A DNA stretch of 64,000 nucleotides from Paulownia fortunei (taxonomy: Eukaryota > Streptophyta > Magnoliopsida > Lamiales > Paulowniaceae), in assembly GCA_019321725.1 (NCBI GenBank), contig CM033118.1:6226071-6290070 (forward strand). Reading direction: 5' to 3'. A program made the position numbers and the translations under genes. Each line of letters opens with the position of its first letter. Within the stretch, counting starts at the first letter, position 1. Positions 23,231 to 36,464 of this stretch are shown one piece after another. The notes under the pieces were generated by a model, which saw nothing but the letters and a program-made list of their open reading frames with translations, did no database searches and was not told where the DNA came from.

Positions 23231-24875
23231 CAAAGGCTTTTAGACTGTTAGAATATGGAATCTTGGGTTGAAATTTTGTACTATAACAAGTCAAAAGTTC
23301 CCTACTTTTAAGTAGTACATTCTATGCTTGGAATTCTTACCAGTCATGCCTCTTTAAGAAGAGGTACTTATAGACAATGCCATGTGACACTTTAGTACTA
23401 TTGCCCCCGAAGACATTAATTTGTCCAAGTCCTTCAAAATATGTTTAATTGATGTAATTGATGAAAATAAATTAAATTATTTGAAATCCATGGGTCCAAT
23501 GGTGTAGTTTTCATATCATTGATCACGGACCGTGTCTAATTTAAATTCGAACCATTGTTAGATTTACACAAATATACAATAATTAGAAATATCAATGGTT
23601 GAGATTAGGTTTAGTTTACTTGAACCCTGATATTCGATCCCTTAAAGATTTTAAGAATTTAGATCAATCCTTAAAGATTTTAAGGATTTAGACTTAAATT
23701 CGTTCTAAATCACCCACTAGAATAAAATATTAAAATTATATTTTTTAAAAATAATATTATTAATTTTTTTTTAAAAATTCTATTTTTCTTAAAAAATAAT
23801 ATAAATATATAATAAAATTTGAAAAATAAAAAAATAAAAAGATCGAGTATGGGTTGAATCAAATTTAAAAATAAAAAATTTAAAATTTAATCAAAATTTA
23901 CTTATTATGTTAAACCAGCACTAAAATGAGGTGGGTTTGGACACGCCATCCTTAGCAACATTATCAATTTGTTTGAACTAGATTTCTATTAAGTTGGATA
24001 CAAGTTTGTTCAAATCTAACTCATTTGACTATTAAATCAATCTAAAATAATATTTTGTTTGAGTTTTATATAGTTTGAAAAGTTACAATTAATAAATTAG
24101 GTATATTTAATAATATCAAAATATATGATGATAATATTTACTCAACTGAATTAATGCTCATTTGAATTTAACTCATTTGACTATTAAAGCAATCTGAAAT
24201 ATATAATTTTATGTTTGACAAAAACATCAGAATAAATGTGAACATTGTAAATATTCGACTTTCACTTGATGTCTTATACCCCCGGTTGAATTAAGAAATA
24301 TTACGATATCTGTATTACTTTAAACTACATAATAGGTGCCAATTGATATGGGTGTTAACTTTTGCTATAACAAAAAAAATCTCTAGCATTGTGTTTTCAT
24401 TTAATAATATTTGAAACAACACGTCGGATAGAAAGAATTATGAGGAATTAGCCAATGTAGTTGCATTATTTTTATGATTAATGTTTTTTCTATTAAGGGT
24501 AAAAATAAAGGAATTAATTGAAAAAGAAAATATTAGACAAGGGAAACAGGAATTTATTTATCATCTTCATCATCCTCGTATGTTTACTAATGTAAAATTA
24601 TAATAAACTGAACTTGAAACAAATAAAAAACTTCTTTTTTAGAAAGAATTAAGCATCCTAGAAAGTTTTTGTGTGGAGTTGTTTTGTATTTGAACCCAAA
24701 TTATATCTGACCATATTTATGTTTTGCATGATTTTAAGTAGAAAAAAATAAAATATTGAACTTTCTTTTGCAAAAGGGAGTCTTAGGCCGAGTTGATCCT
24801 GCATGTACTAGGAGTGCAATTAGGGTTGGAATGAGAGCATATTTCATATTGATAGAAAGAATCGGGTATAACACT
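23231..24875. other. AT-rich intergenic DNA, no gene recognised
   Basis: No coding motif is seen. One partial duplication is visible: a unit beginning AACTCATTTGACTATTAAA occurs at 24018 and again at 24170, about 152 bp apart, with diverged sequence around it. Confidence 0.6.
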
Positions 24876-25026
24876 AGAATTTTCTATTATAATATTACAT
24901 TGCACTAATTATCATTACGTATAAATTGAATGGAGTATACAAACGGATAAAAAAAGAAGGCATCGGCTAATTTCATACGTAATGACAATTAATACAATGC
25001 AATACAATATTACAATAGAAAATTCT
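24876..25026. repeat. 151 bp foldback (long inverted repeat with short loop)
   Basis: The left arm 24876-24927 and the right arm 24969-25026 are reverse complements with few mismatches and a small indel. Both contain AGAATTTTCTATT, AATATT and CATTACGTAT in mirrored order. The loop is about 41 bases. It could be a small foldback MITE, and any transcript would form a long hairpin. Confidence 0.75.
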
Positions 25027-26250
25027 ATCAGCGGATGTAAAGAGAATTTTGAGAGAGTACCAAAATTTCTATAATATAATGGAAATAGTGAATTAATAAT
25101 CTTTGTTTGAAGATGTAGACTTTTCAATCGACTCAAATCACGTAAATTGCGTGTTCTTTATTTTTTCTTCTTTGTTAATTTCTGATAATTTTCTCAAATA
25201 TTCAGATATTCATTCATAACATTTTAGGCCTAAATCCATTTCAACATTAATTTTGGTAAGGTATGCAAGGTGTACGAAATTTTATGGTTGTATAGTATTT
25301 AGCAAATTCATGTAGAACAACTACAATTTTAATAGGTCACTCTCTCCCTTGGATAAAATAATCATCAAATAAGCAACAACTAAGAAAGCACAATTTGCTT
25401 TTGTATGTAAACATAGTTACAATTAGAACATAGTAATTTTTATTTTTTTAAATAAGTTTCAAAAATAATTTTTTTTTCCAAATAATCTTATATATATGTA
25501 CACATGTGTAAATTATATTTTTATTTGAAGAATGATTTTTATTTCTTTTAAACACTTTATAATGAATTGTAAGATTACGATAAAATAAAGAGAGTTTCTC
25601 TAATTGTTCATATTTTTCTATTTTTATAAGTTAACTTTTGTTTTAAGTTATATTGATTTAGAATTGCTCGTCATTTTGATTTAAAAATTATTTTTATTTA
25701 ATACTTATGTAAATATATATATATATATGATATATTTATGTGTCGATGTCATGTACTATATATATATTTGTATTTGTTCTTTATTAATTAGCTGATTTAA
25801 GAGAAAATATGCATCGCAATTAAAAGAAATGAGTGCGAAAGAATTAATAATAAATTTTATATTTTTATAATTTAATCTCACCTTAATTAAAATTTCTAAC
25901 TCCGTCCTTATCATAATGCATGTTTAACAACCAAACTTAGGTAATTATATAGCTGTCTACATAGTCTCTTAATCTTTGTGATAATGTAATTATTAAATTT
26001 GAAATTAAAAGTTACTTGTTTTATAATTCTTTCAGTCTCTACTTTGTAACGTTGAACCACTAACTCGTGACTTGATCAGTTTCACGAGTTTGTGAAGTAA
26101 CTTAGACGTTAAACCATCAAAAGCATGAAATAAAATCACACATAAATATATCCTTCAAAGAAATTCAAACATGATTTAAAATCAATAAGTTCCCACAAGA
26201 CCCTAGTTTGATTTCTCCTCCGTGGCTTAAAGATATGAAGGGAAAAATCT
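25027..26250. other. AT-rich intergenic DNA, no gene recognised
   Basis: No gene or transposon domain can be supported. A short TA run lies near 25710-25728 and T-rich runs near 25440-25480. Confidence 0.6.
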
Positions 26251-26289
26251 AGGAGTTTGATTGGTTTCATTTTCAAACAGAATCTTCTC

Positions 26290-26600
26290 AATTTTTACTA
26301 TCAAGAATTTTGAAAATGTATTTTTTTAGCTCATTTTATTGTAAATGCCACTTATTTTTATTTTTAATTTTTTTTAATTAAAATAAAAAATAAAAATGCA
26401 CATACCAAACATCTTTTCAAATCTACTACTATTTTACATCTTTTATGCAGAAAACATCATAAAATACAAATATTTTTATTTTCAAACCTATATAATCAGT
26501 ATACAAACATAACTAATGCGAACATACATATATTCTTATATGAAAATCCAATAAAAATATTTTCAATCTTAAAAATGTTGAAAATATGTAAAGGAGAATG
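26290..26600 (-). repeat. Dispersed AT-rich repeat, copy 1 (inverted relative to 31500-31760)
   Basis: In reverse complement this contains TGCATAAAA, TAGTAGAT, GAAAA and GGTATGTGCATTTTTA in the same order and spacing as the plus strand of 31590-31720. Both copies are AT-rich, lack coding sequence and begin near TTTGG. They look like members of one non-autonomous, MITE-like family in opposite orientation about 5 kb apart. Confidence 0.5.
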
Positions 26601-26639
26601 AAAATGAAAATGAAAATAAATGGGTTTTTCTTTTTCAAA

Positions 26640-27230
26640 ATCAGTCTACATTGCACCAATCCTTCCAAGAATTTCACTGTCTTCCATGACAATTGAGCCT
26701 ATAATCAATCATTGTATTGAAGACAAATATCTAGCAGATATGTGGCTGCAGCATCCACCTTACACCAAATAGCCATTCAAGAGCCCGGTTGAATATTCCA
26801 AACAGATTGACAAGATGAGAGTGAGAAACGATACAAAATTTTCAGATATTTCCATTGCCCTAAAGCCTAAGGTCCTCTGGGGTGGGGGTGGGGGGGGGGG
26901 GGGGGGGTTAGGCCTACTATGGATGGCATCCATGTAATATGCAGCTGTCAGTAATATTCTTGTTGCAATATATATGTTTTTACATTTTTGCTTTCTTTTC
27001 ATTCATAGATTGCCTGCATGAAAAGACTAAGCATATTCATTGAGAAAAAAAGGGTACAAGATGCCAATTCAATCTCCATGAAAGCTATATACTGTTCGCA
27101 GCCTATTTCTTCGATATTTAAAGGGTTTTTTTGTTGGAAGATATCAACTGAGTTCGACCACCTAGAAATTAGAATTATATTTTTGCTATAAAGAGGTGGC
27201 TGCAATTGCTGACCTTCTGGCAAAGAAAAC
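26640..27230. other. Mixed-composition island with poly-G run, function unknown
   Basis: This stretch is less AT-rich than its surroundings and contains several small open frames on the minus strand, none of which I recognise. It includes 18 consecutive G at 26890-26907, preceded by GGGGTGGGGGT. It could be a gene-fragment remnant or UTR-like sequence; nothing in it identifies a product. Confidence 0.4.
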
Positions 27231-30200
27231 GTCAAAATGATAATAATTTTACAAATTGGTTGAAAAAAATAATAACAAAATGAATTTTTATAAATCAATT
27301 TGAAAATATAAAATTTGATCCAAAAATATTTGAACATATAGCGTTAAGCTAATTATGGTCCATATTTCAATCTTAATAACGCTTTATGGCCTACGACCTA
27401 ATTTTATTAAATAACATGCACCTTTTTGGTTTTTGGTTTTTTCTTTATTTTTTTTTTGTTTTGTTTTGTTTTGTTTTTCTTTTTTAGGTTCGCCTTTCTC
27501 ACATGCATGCTAGTTTCACACACACTATCTTACCACACCCACCATAACCCCATTCCGGGAGTTCACAAGAATTACATTCATTTGAAGCCATATTTCTACC
27601 TTTTTAGGTATAATATTTCTAGGTTTTCGAAGTTCAATCGAGCTAGATTTTGCAATTTTCTGACATTTTATTTTGAAAACTTACAAACTCTATTTCTAAA
27701 AAATTTACCAAATGAATTTGAAATTCACTACAATAATTCAAAAATAAGAGTTTAAAGATTATTTTATAAAATTATCTAAACAAACTTAATGAATTTATTG
27801 TTATGAATATAAAATCTTTAATTTCAAATTCATCAATACAAATAAAAGTTTAATGAACTTATAATCTTTCAAATATCTTATAATATATTTGAAAGAACTA
27901 ATAAGTTCACCCAAACGTCTTCTAAGTTAACTATTTGTTCACAATACCGGCTTAGTTGCATGTGAGTTCTTATGTCCTAGCTTATGAGTTTGTTACCTTT
28001 TTGCTTTTTTGGTTATATTTTTTTCCATGCATAATCAATTATTTCTATACGACGTGTGGCTTAGTGAGTTACTTGTGCAAGCTTTTAGTATATCATGGTC
28101 ATTTTATAATAGATTGGGTAAGTTGCTTTCAATATACTAGTGACTCTTGGATTATAGGGGCAAGGATGTCTTTTTCATCTAATAATCCTCGATCCATATG
28201 TCTTGGTAGATCGAAAACAACATCCTCAACCAATTTTTTTTTTTTTTTTTTCTGTTTTTGTTAGCGTTATTTTTGGTTTTAGGTGGTTATTTAGATATTA
28301 AATTTTATTATATGTATTTTTTAGTTGATCACTATTTTTTTTCTTTATATATAATAATTAATATATTATATTATTATTTTATTTTATATAAAAAAAAATA
28401 ATTATTTTTATTAAATTAATAATTAAATTAATCCAACTAATTCAACCTCTAAAAATAAGTTTAATGATCCATCATGAAAACATTATTTCTAAATAGCAGC
28501 AGTCAGCACACAAAGCATTACACGCACTTCTACTTAAACTCTCATAGGGATATTGACTAACTTCAATCAAATCCAAGTCAGTTTTTGCTACATGGAACTT
28601 AACATCGCGGCCGCCATTTTGGCAAACTTTGGTGCTTCGGCTTGTTTGGATTTCATCCATTTTGATAGTTGTCCTGAAAGAATTAGAAATAACTTTTGTT
28701 AAATTTTCTTACTCTCTCTTAAAAATCTTGTCCTAAAACGATATTATGGTGCTTTCATCGTTAAAATAAAAAAAAAATGTGAGCTTAAAATCTAAATTAA
28801 ACACGTTATTTTTTTATTTTTATATTTTATATTTAATTATAATAAATTTTTTGAATGGACATAATGCAACACAATCTATCTATTTTAGATGAAAATGAGT
28901 GTGTCCGATCGATTACAACTGTATAATAAATCGAATCCCAACCATATTTGATCACAATTTTCAATGGAACTTAACTATAGTTGGCTTTACATATTTACAA
29001 AACTAACTCCTGTCCAGTGCTATCTCCCACTTTTATAAAACATAAGTTGAAATTTATAAGTGAAAACGATAGTGAGATGAAAACAAAAAATGAAACCATA
29101 TATATAGCCTTTAATGTTTCTCGTTTCTAATAATTCAATTTTAGACAGAGTTGCTGGAAAATCAATTACTTCACATAATGTGTGTGGATTTTAATTATAA
29201 AACTCAAATACCTTAATTATACGTTGATCTTATATAAATAATAATAGTAAGTTAATATTTCAAGATATTATTTTCGGCATAGGTACTCCAAATAATTCTC
29301 CTAAACCTGAGGAAGCACTTATAAAGCAATGCTAACATTATACAATAATTGAATTCCTTAGTGATTTCATAGATTCGATAGTTTATTTGTTTTTGGCTAA
29401 GTCAAAAACTATAGCTATTAATAATACCACAACTCAAATTTTTAATACTATGTTTGGATTCAATTTTATTTTCATTTTGTGAAAATATTTTTAAATAAAA
29501 AATATTTTGAAAAGCTTTTCTCGAGAGTGTTTGTAAATAAAAATGTGTTTGGATGAGTGCGATCAATTGAGTTGAAAGGTTAATTTGACATTTTGTTTCT
29601 GAAAAATATGTTTAGTTTATCTATTTTGAAATATAAAATAACAAGTAGCTTTGAAAATATTGTTAAAAATTAAGGGTCAAGGTTTACAAGATAGAGTTGT
29701 TTTATGAAAATGTTTGCAAAGTATATTTTTGAAAAATGAGTAAACAAACACATTTTGAATTGAAAATGTTTTTTTTTTTTTTTTTTTGAATATGTAAAAC
29801 TAAGTATAGCCCACGTATTTCCACCAACTCAAGTATCACATTTGGACTACAACTTGCATACCTACACCCCACCCTCCCTAGAGGATAACTATTTTAACAC
29901 CAATACAAACATATTTATCCGTGAGATAATGAAAAAATGTTTTTGAATTCGTGAATTGTAAATTTGATAAAGTGAATTGACAAATTAATTTATAATATCA
30001 TTTTCAAAAAATATATTTAATTTACTTATTTTCCAATGTAAAATAATGTGTGTTTTTCTGAAAATAGAATTTCGTTTTCTAAAAATGGGATGTAGGCTTT
30101 TATGATGTAATTTTTGAATATAGAGTATAAAATAGAGGCGTGGTATTTACATAAAATAAGATGAAAAGTAAAAGTAAAAGTAAAATAAACATAATATCAA

Positions 30201-31489
30201 AACTGAAAGCACAAGCATAAATTTCCAACATTATCTATATTTTAAGGATCCTATTTTAGCAACTAAGGGTAAGATGGTAATTTTTTTATTTAATTAAAAG
30301 AAAAACACAGCAGACCTTCTATTGCATCTTATTTTATAGTATATTTTATCAATTGTTATCCCGTGTACCTTATTTGTTAGCTTTTTTTGCATGTATAGAC
30401 AATTGCTTCAATACAATATTGTGATTGAAAATCATATTAAAAAATTTAAAAAAAATAAGATATATTGCTTTAATGCCCACAATCTGACTCAATTTACATT
30501 TATAACATGTATGGCACGATACCATCCAATTAATTCACACCCATTAAAGATGTACAAATTATTCAATGCCCTCAAATTCAATTATAAATACTTTTTTCAT
30601 TTTTCGTAAATTTTAAGTTCTCTATCATTTTGATAACTTTTAATTTTTACATTTTTCTATTCTTTCAAGGCACAAATATATTTGATTGTCCAAAAATTTT
30701 AACTAAAATATCTCTCAACTTTCTAACGATTTGTTTGTGGTCCAAATCGGACTTGCTTTGCACCTCCATGTTTGTCGTTAGAAGGAGTTGATAATTCACA
30801 TTCTCGACTTTTTGTCCACTTTATATTTAGATTTTGCAATAGCTCAAATGTATTTTAATGTCTTTTAATTTTTATTTCATAGTATGTTTTTCAGATTTCT
30901 ATTATGTCAGCTCTTATTTCCTAATCCATTAATTTTTTATTTAATGAGTTTTATCCATAATAAGTTGCTCAAAGTAAAGTCTACTATATAGATCATAACA
31001 AGACAAAAGAAAAGTTATATAAGTCTCGAAATACTATTTAAACAGTCACGATAAATAATATAATCCCAAAAGGTTGAATTAAAAAAAAAATAAAAAAAAA
31101 CTCAATTATCATATAAAGTAGACTAATAACACTATTGATAGATGTCCATTCGAAAAGAACATTCTTATACCAGCATCAAATGGTACCAAACTAGGTGACG
31201 CTAACAGTAATATGCCCATGTCAATATCTCCAAACCAATAATTCTATTAAGATACAACATTAGCTCCAAAACAATATGGTTTCTTTTCAATTATTGCCCT
31301 TCACTTATGTTTTTGAGCAAAGATGACTATATATAATGACGATTTTTGCACTTCAACATTTTTATACTATTCATTAATTTTCTTGTTTATTCGCCTAAGA
31401 TATAAAGAAAAATACCATATACCGATTGGCCCCAAACTTGCAACTCAATGAATTACCCTTTAATTTGTACATTTAGAGCTAGTTTGGTT
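27231..31489. other. AT-rich intergenic DNA
   Basis: No gene is supported apart from one weak small ORF at 28472-28660. T runs occur near 27440-27480, 28230-28250 and 29768-29787. The stretch 29445-29765 starts with GTTTGGATT-type sequence and has AAAATATTTT-rich ends resembling the other MITE-like repeats of the window, but the ends are not clear. Confidence 0.55.
28472..28660 (-). CDS. Small hypothetical ORF, 62 aa
   Basis: The ORF begins MDEIQTSRSTKVCQNGGRD and ends before TGA with a Cys-rich tail (ACNALCADCCYLEIMFS). The composition is balanced, unlike the AT-driven frames around it. The sequence just upstream reads TTTCAGG, a possible 3' splice site, so it may be an exon. A NotI site (GCGGCCGC), rare in this AT-rich DNA, lies in it at about 28607. 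I recognise no family and see no promoter or neighbouring exon, so it may not be a gene. Confidence 0.2.
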   Translation of the reverse strand: MDEIQTSRSTKVCQNGGRDVKFHVAKTDLDLIEVSQYPYESLSRSACNALCADCCYLEIMFS

Positions 31490-31499
31490 CCATTTTTAA

Positions 31500-31760
31500 T
31501 TTTAATTTTATATTTTTAGTATTTTCAAGGTTGAAAATAGGTTTTTTTTTTTGTGTAAAAAGAAAAAATATGTTTAAATTAATTTTGTTAATATGTTAAC
31601 AATATATGTTTGGAAATGAAAATATAATTATTTTTATATGATTGCATAAAAAGACAGCGAATATTAGTAGATATGAAAATGTGCTAGGTATGTGTATTTT
31701 TAATTTTAATTTTATTTATTAATTTTTAAAAGTAAAAATAAATAATATTTTGAATAAAAA
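31500..31760 (+). repeat. Dispersed AT-rich repeat, copy 2
   Basis: The inverted partner of the 26290-26600 repeat. It starts near TAGTTTGGTTCCATTTT and contains the shared TGCATAAAA, TAGTAGAT and GGTATGTGTATTTTTA blocks. Non-coding. Confidence 0.5.
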
Positions 31761-32564
31761 TATTTATGTCTAGTTCTTATTTGAGAATCGGGATTGAACT
31801 TGATCTATTATAGAATCATGAAGGGTTAAAAGTATGAGAAACTTGATTTGAGCCCATGATAAAAAAATCTGTTCAAATAATAATCGTGCAATTGAATGAC
31901 TGGCTCTTAATTTTGGCCTTGAATCCAAATAAGAATCTTTAATATGTGTTTATGAAATTAATGTGTGTATTAAATGAAATATCTTTTGTTCTTTTATTGA
32001 TAGGGGCATTTTGAATATTTTATATATTATTTTAAATATTCCCTCATCGTAAAAAAAAGATTATTATTATTATTATATATTTTTTCAAAATTTTAATCAT
32101 ATAATCTAAATATAAAATATCGAGTAAATCTTACCCTAAAATTCTACATGGTTAGCCGATTCCATTGGACATCAAGATATGGAAGCATGAAATGGAGCTG
32201 GGCACGCACTTGTATGCAACCAACCCAACAAGCAAAAATATCACTACGAGAGGAGTGGAGGGGGGTAAGAAAGTAAATAGAGAGAGAATACCATAGAAAA
32301 AGCAGGAAAGGGTAGAGGCAGGCAAAACGTCACTCTTGTCCTTATCAAATAGGTGCAAGAGAAGCAAGGATTTGTATAACTGTCCCCCACTAACTTTTGT
32401 TGGGTCGGCCATTTCCAAGACAATCCTTACTGCCCTTTCTCCTCTCACCACATCTCTGCCTCCTTTCTGTCTCTACCTCCCACACACTACCCGCACAAGC
32501 ACCATAAAGAAGTATATTACAAGAGTCTATCTCTCTCTCTCTATATATATATATATATGCGTGG

Positions 32565-32604
<40 letters not shown>

Positions 32605-33446
32605 GTGGAATTGAAAAATATAAAGAGAATGAAATTATATTTTAATATTTTATTTATAAAAAAATAATGTAATATATTTTAGTGGATTTTTTTTATTATA
32701 AATATCTTGTCAATATATTTGTTATAATTAATAAAAAAATATTTTTTACTCTAAATATTTTTTCAATATATTTGATCGGTAACGTGGAATTCGGAGCTTG
32801 ACAAGTTGTTAAGGTAGTTTAGAGGTTTTTCAAGCAAACTTTTTTAATATTGAAATTAGTCTCATGCTATAAACAATATGAAAGATAGGGAGGGTATCTT
32901 TTTATGGATTGGACTCTTTATGGTTGAGGTTAAAGACAGTATTGTATACTACATCAGTACATTGTTTAAAGGTATAAACTTATTAGAATAGTAATACATT
33001 TCACGATACGTGTATTTCAATTGTAGAGGGGAAATTGTAGTAATTAACTTTGTTTCCTTGGTGTAGTATGAATTCTTGTCTAGTATTTTATTTTACTAAA
33101 AAAAAAATGAATATTATGTACATTGGATATAATATTTATAAGTCCAAAAAACTTAAAGAATTAGATAAGAAACTGATGATCATAGTGGTAGTGGATAATA
33201 AGTTGCTTTTATTATTAGGGTAAAGGGTTGGATATGAATTGTCTCATAATTAAAATGTGAGAGTCGAAGTTTTGAAACATAGCACTTTGAGATATTGCGT
33301 GAGTAGTTACAATATCGTTATCAACAATTACATCATTTAGGATTAAGAATACGCAAGATTCTTAATATACATAATTGTTCAAAAAAGGTGCTGTCGACAT
33401 AGTTAAGATGATAATTGTCTTTTTCATAGAAATTCAAAGATAAGTG

Positions 33447-33481
<35 letters not shown>

Positions 33482-35100
33482 TTTAAGTAGAGCGATAAAT
33501 TCATTATTACATTGTATTATTAAATAATAATAAATTAACAGTTATTAATAATTAATTTGTAAATATCAACTATTAACAATCAATTACTATAAAAAGTAGA
33601 CAACTCAAACTTAAAATCTCAGATTATATGGGGCCTCACTTTGCAGTTGAGCCAGTCATTGTTGGCTAGTTATAACTATATATGGAGTATGTCCAAAGAT
33701 TGTTTAATTACATAGAAAATCTAATTTAAAAATGAACTTTTAATTCATAATCTGAGTTGATTATCTCCTAAATAATGTGATTTAATTTTAAATCTAACCC
33801 ATCATATCCTAAGTAAAGGATGTTAGAAGCAGAGAAGAAGCTAGCCGACTGCCCCTTCAACTTCAAAAAATTATTAAAATTAATATAAAATTTATATAAA
33901 AAATTATTAAATTTATAAATTTGTTCCTCTAAAAAATTAAAAAATGTATCTTTATCTATTATTTCTAACAAAAAAATAAATAAATGTCATTCCCTTTATC
34001 TATTTTTTAGCTTCATCCCTAGGCTACAATTTCAAAAATCATACATTTACAATCATAAGTTTAAGATCATTTTTGGAATCTAATCCTAACTAAATGAAAA
34101 ATAACCAAAGTCCGTCTTCTGTAATTGTTTTTTTTGTAATTAGATTTCCATAATTGGTTAAAAACGTATAGAATGTTTCTCATATATGCACACAAAAAAA
34201 TGAAATTATAGGATTGTTGAAAAAGAAAAAAAAAAGATTTTAAACTAAGAACGTGCGTTAAGTACAATATATAATTTTAAACAAATGAAAATATTTAGTT
34301 TTAAGGGTGAAAATGGAAAAGAATAAAAATATTTGTGCGAAAACAATTAGCAAATTAACCCCACTTATGAAAAAAAAATTAGGAAATTGATAGATGCTTG
34401 CTTTCAAATTCATAGAATATTGATTTGCCATTTTTTTCATGAGTTTTAGTTAATTTTTAACTCAATGAGAAAAATAGGGAAAAGGACTAAAGTTTTAGTT
34501 GCTTTCACTTCCATGCCTCTTACTCATGTCTTTTTTCTTCAAGGTGTGCAATTTTTAAGAGTTAAAAAGGCATTAATTTTTACTCTGACCATGTTCATGA
34601 TTTTGAGATACAATAATCGATGAAAAATAATCAAATATGTAAATAATAAATACATGATAGACAATGCACAGGAGGCAGATAGTTTCCATGTGAATTTGTA
34701 AGGAAAAACTGATATTTCTATTAGTAAATCCTTTGATTTTGTTTTACTATCGAAATTGTGATTTACCATTCAACCCGAAAGCAAACTTATAACGAAGGCA
34801 AATATTATTTATTTCAGAAAAAGTGAGATCACGTCTCATATTTATACAAATTTTGTTCATGTTTCTCCATTGTAATTTCAAAATTTCCCGTACTTTATTA
34901 CTCATGTGGGATGTGCTAATTTGATACGTCATGAACATATTTATGTTTCCTGGTGATGGATCGTTTATGATAAGATTTTTATTTTTTATTTTTTTGCTAA
35001 TTCATTAAATAATTCAAATCATAAATCTATTATCAAAGTAGATAAATACTCAAATCGATGATTTTTGAATCCAATACTTCTTGATTGTGAAAGTTTGGGG
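31761..35100. other. AT-rich intergenic DNA with microsatellites
   Basis: A CT run passing into TA runs is at about 32528-32598, and a long AT run at about 33452-33478. A mixed-composition patch at 32150-32510 has an unrecognised minus-strand frame and could be an old gene fragment, but nothing identifies it. No other coding signal is seen. Confidence 0.6.
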
Positions 35101-35150
35101 TCCAATTTGACTACTTGAGCAAGATATTCATTATTCAAAGTTAGCTTCAA

Positions 35151-35379
35151 TGGGCTTGGGTTGCTGAATGTCCTCTGAAATGTTAAGTTGGGCTTGTAGT
35201 CAACTACTTTTCCTTTTTGTTTCTCGGGCTTGGTAGAGTTGGACTGTAATAATTAGAAATAACCCATTTTTGAAGAACTGAAGCAAGTAGCCCAAGCCCA
35301 AGGCCACAAGCGACCATAGTTTTTTGTTATTAGTTCAAATTTCTGAAAAAGCAAATAGCCCCAAATTACAACAAGCCCA
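35151..35379. promoter_or_regulatory. Cluster of site II (TGGGCY) motifs
   Basis: TGGGCT or its complement AGCCCA occurs at 35151-35156, 35189-35194, 35289-35294, 35295-35300 and 35374-35379. Dense TGGGCY elements are bound by TCP factors and mark promoters of many plant housekeeping genes. No gene that they might serve is recognised on either side, so this may be an orphan promoter or chance. Confidence 0.3.
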
Positions 35380-36124
35380 ATTGACATTGTTATTTTTCCA
35401 CATTCTTGTTCCCAATGTGTTGTTGTTGCTGTTGGCTGTTGCGCGAGTTTTTATTTATTTTTTGGTCTTGCTTGCTTTCTTTCTTTTTTACATAGAATTG
35501 TTTCCTCAAGTTTTTTTAGCACAAGATGTAAGGTTGGTTAGAGCATGGAAAAATTAATTTATTTGAAGGTCCTTTAAGCCTTGGTTTGGCATAGAGGTTG
35601 TCAAATCTCAACTCGAACCCTAGGGCGCTAGCTAGCCTCTATCATCAAATAAAATTATAATCCTTACGTGTTAATATTGTAATTCGGAATACAATTTTAG
35701 ATGAGATTTTAAAAAATATATATAAGTTTTAAATACGTTTATAATAGTAACCTAAAAAATACTATTTAAAAAATAATGATATCATATTATTAATTAAGTA
35801 AAAGATAATTTTATAAAAAATCTATTTCAAAAAAATTAAGTTTGTTTTCAAACTCAAAATGACAAGAAGATATGAATAGTAGATTTGAGACGGAGAAAAA
35901 TGTCTTAAATCCGAACCTAATTGGAACAATTCTACATAACAATAAATGAACAATTGGATATTGGTCGCACATGGAGTACAGCAATCATATGATTACACTT
36001 TGTTTTGTTTTGTTTTGTTTTTTTTTTTACAAAATTTGATCATTGTGCATACCTTCCAAAAATAATGCATTCTTTTTCATTAAACTTAAATAATTTGGCC
36101 CCCCTCCAAAAAAAAAAGTGAGTA
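35380..36124. other. AT-rich intergenic DNA, no gene recognised
   Basis: No coding motif or repeat boundary is seen. (TTTTG)n-like units occur at about 36001-36028. Confidence 0.6.
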
Positions 36125-36464
36125 TTTATCCCCTTAATTTATATTTATCATAGTATTTTGCCTTCCATTGTCAATTTTAGATCAAATTTTAATCAAAATT
36201 TTCTTTATCAGCACGACAGATTGTGATACTTTTACAGTAAATAATATCAATTGCAATACTATTGTTTATAATAAAAGTACCATTATTTATCATATCTTCA
36301 TCACTGACAATAGTAAAAAAATATTATGATGCATTATTCTTAATTTTTGCATGGAAAATGAATAAAAATACATGTGGTGGCAACTAATGAAGAGCATTTA
36401 TATAAAAAAATAATTTGAAAATGATATTAAGGGGCAAAATGTTATAATAAATATAAAGGATAAA
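36125..36464. mobile_element. MITE-like inverted repeat, about 340 bp
   Basis: The arms 36125-36162 and 36433-36464 are imperfect reverse complements. The left arm includes TTTATC, ATATTTAT and TATTTTGCC; the right arm includes GGCAAAAT, AAATATAAAGGATAAA. The spacer of about 270 bp is non-coding. It abuts the 3' end of the hAT element, and a target duplication was not found. Confidence 0.45.

Noticed and set aside
28140..28250. DSWIIG-like peptide recalling the copia protease
   Set aside because: Only about six residues match, with no neighbouring gag or pol sequence; chance is likely.
32152..32451. 99-codon minus-strand frame
   Set aside because: No recognisable family, and the sequence looks like a mixed-composition UTR or fragment; not enough to call a gene.
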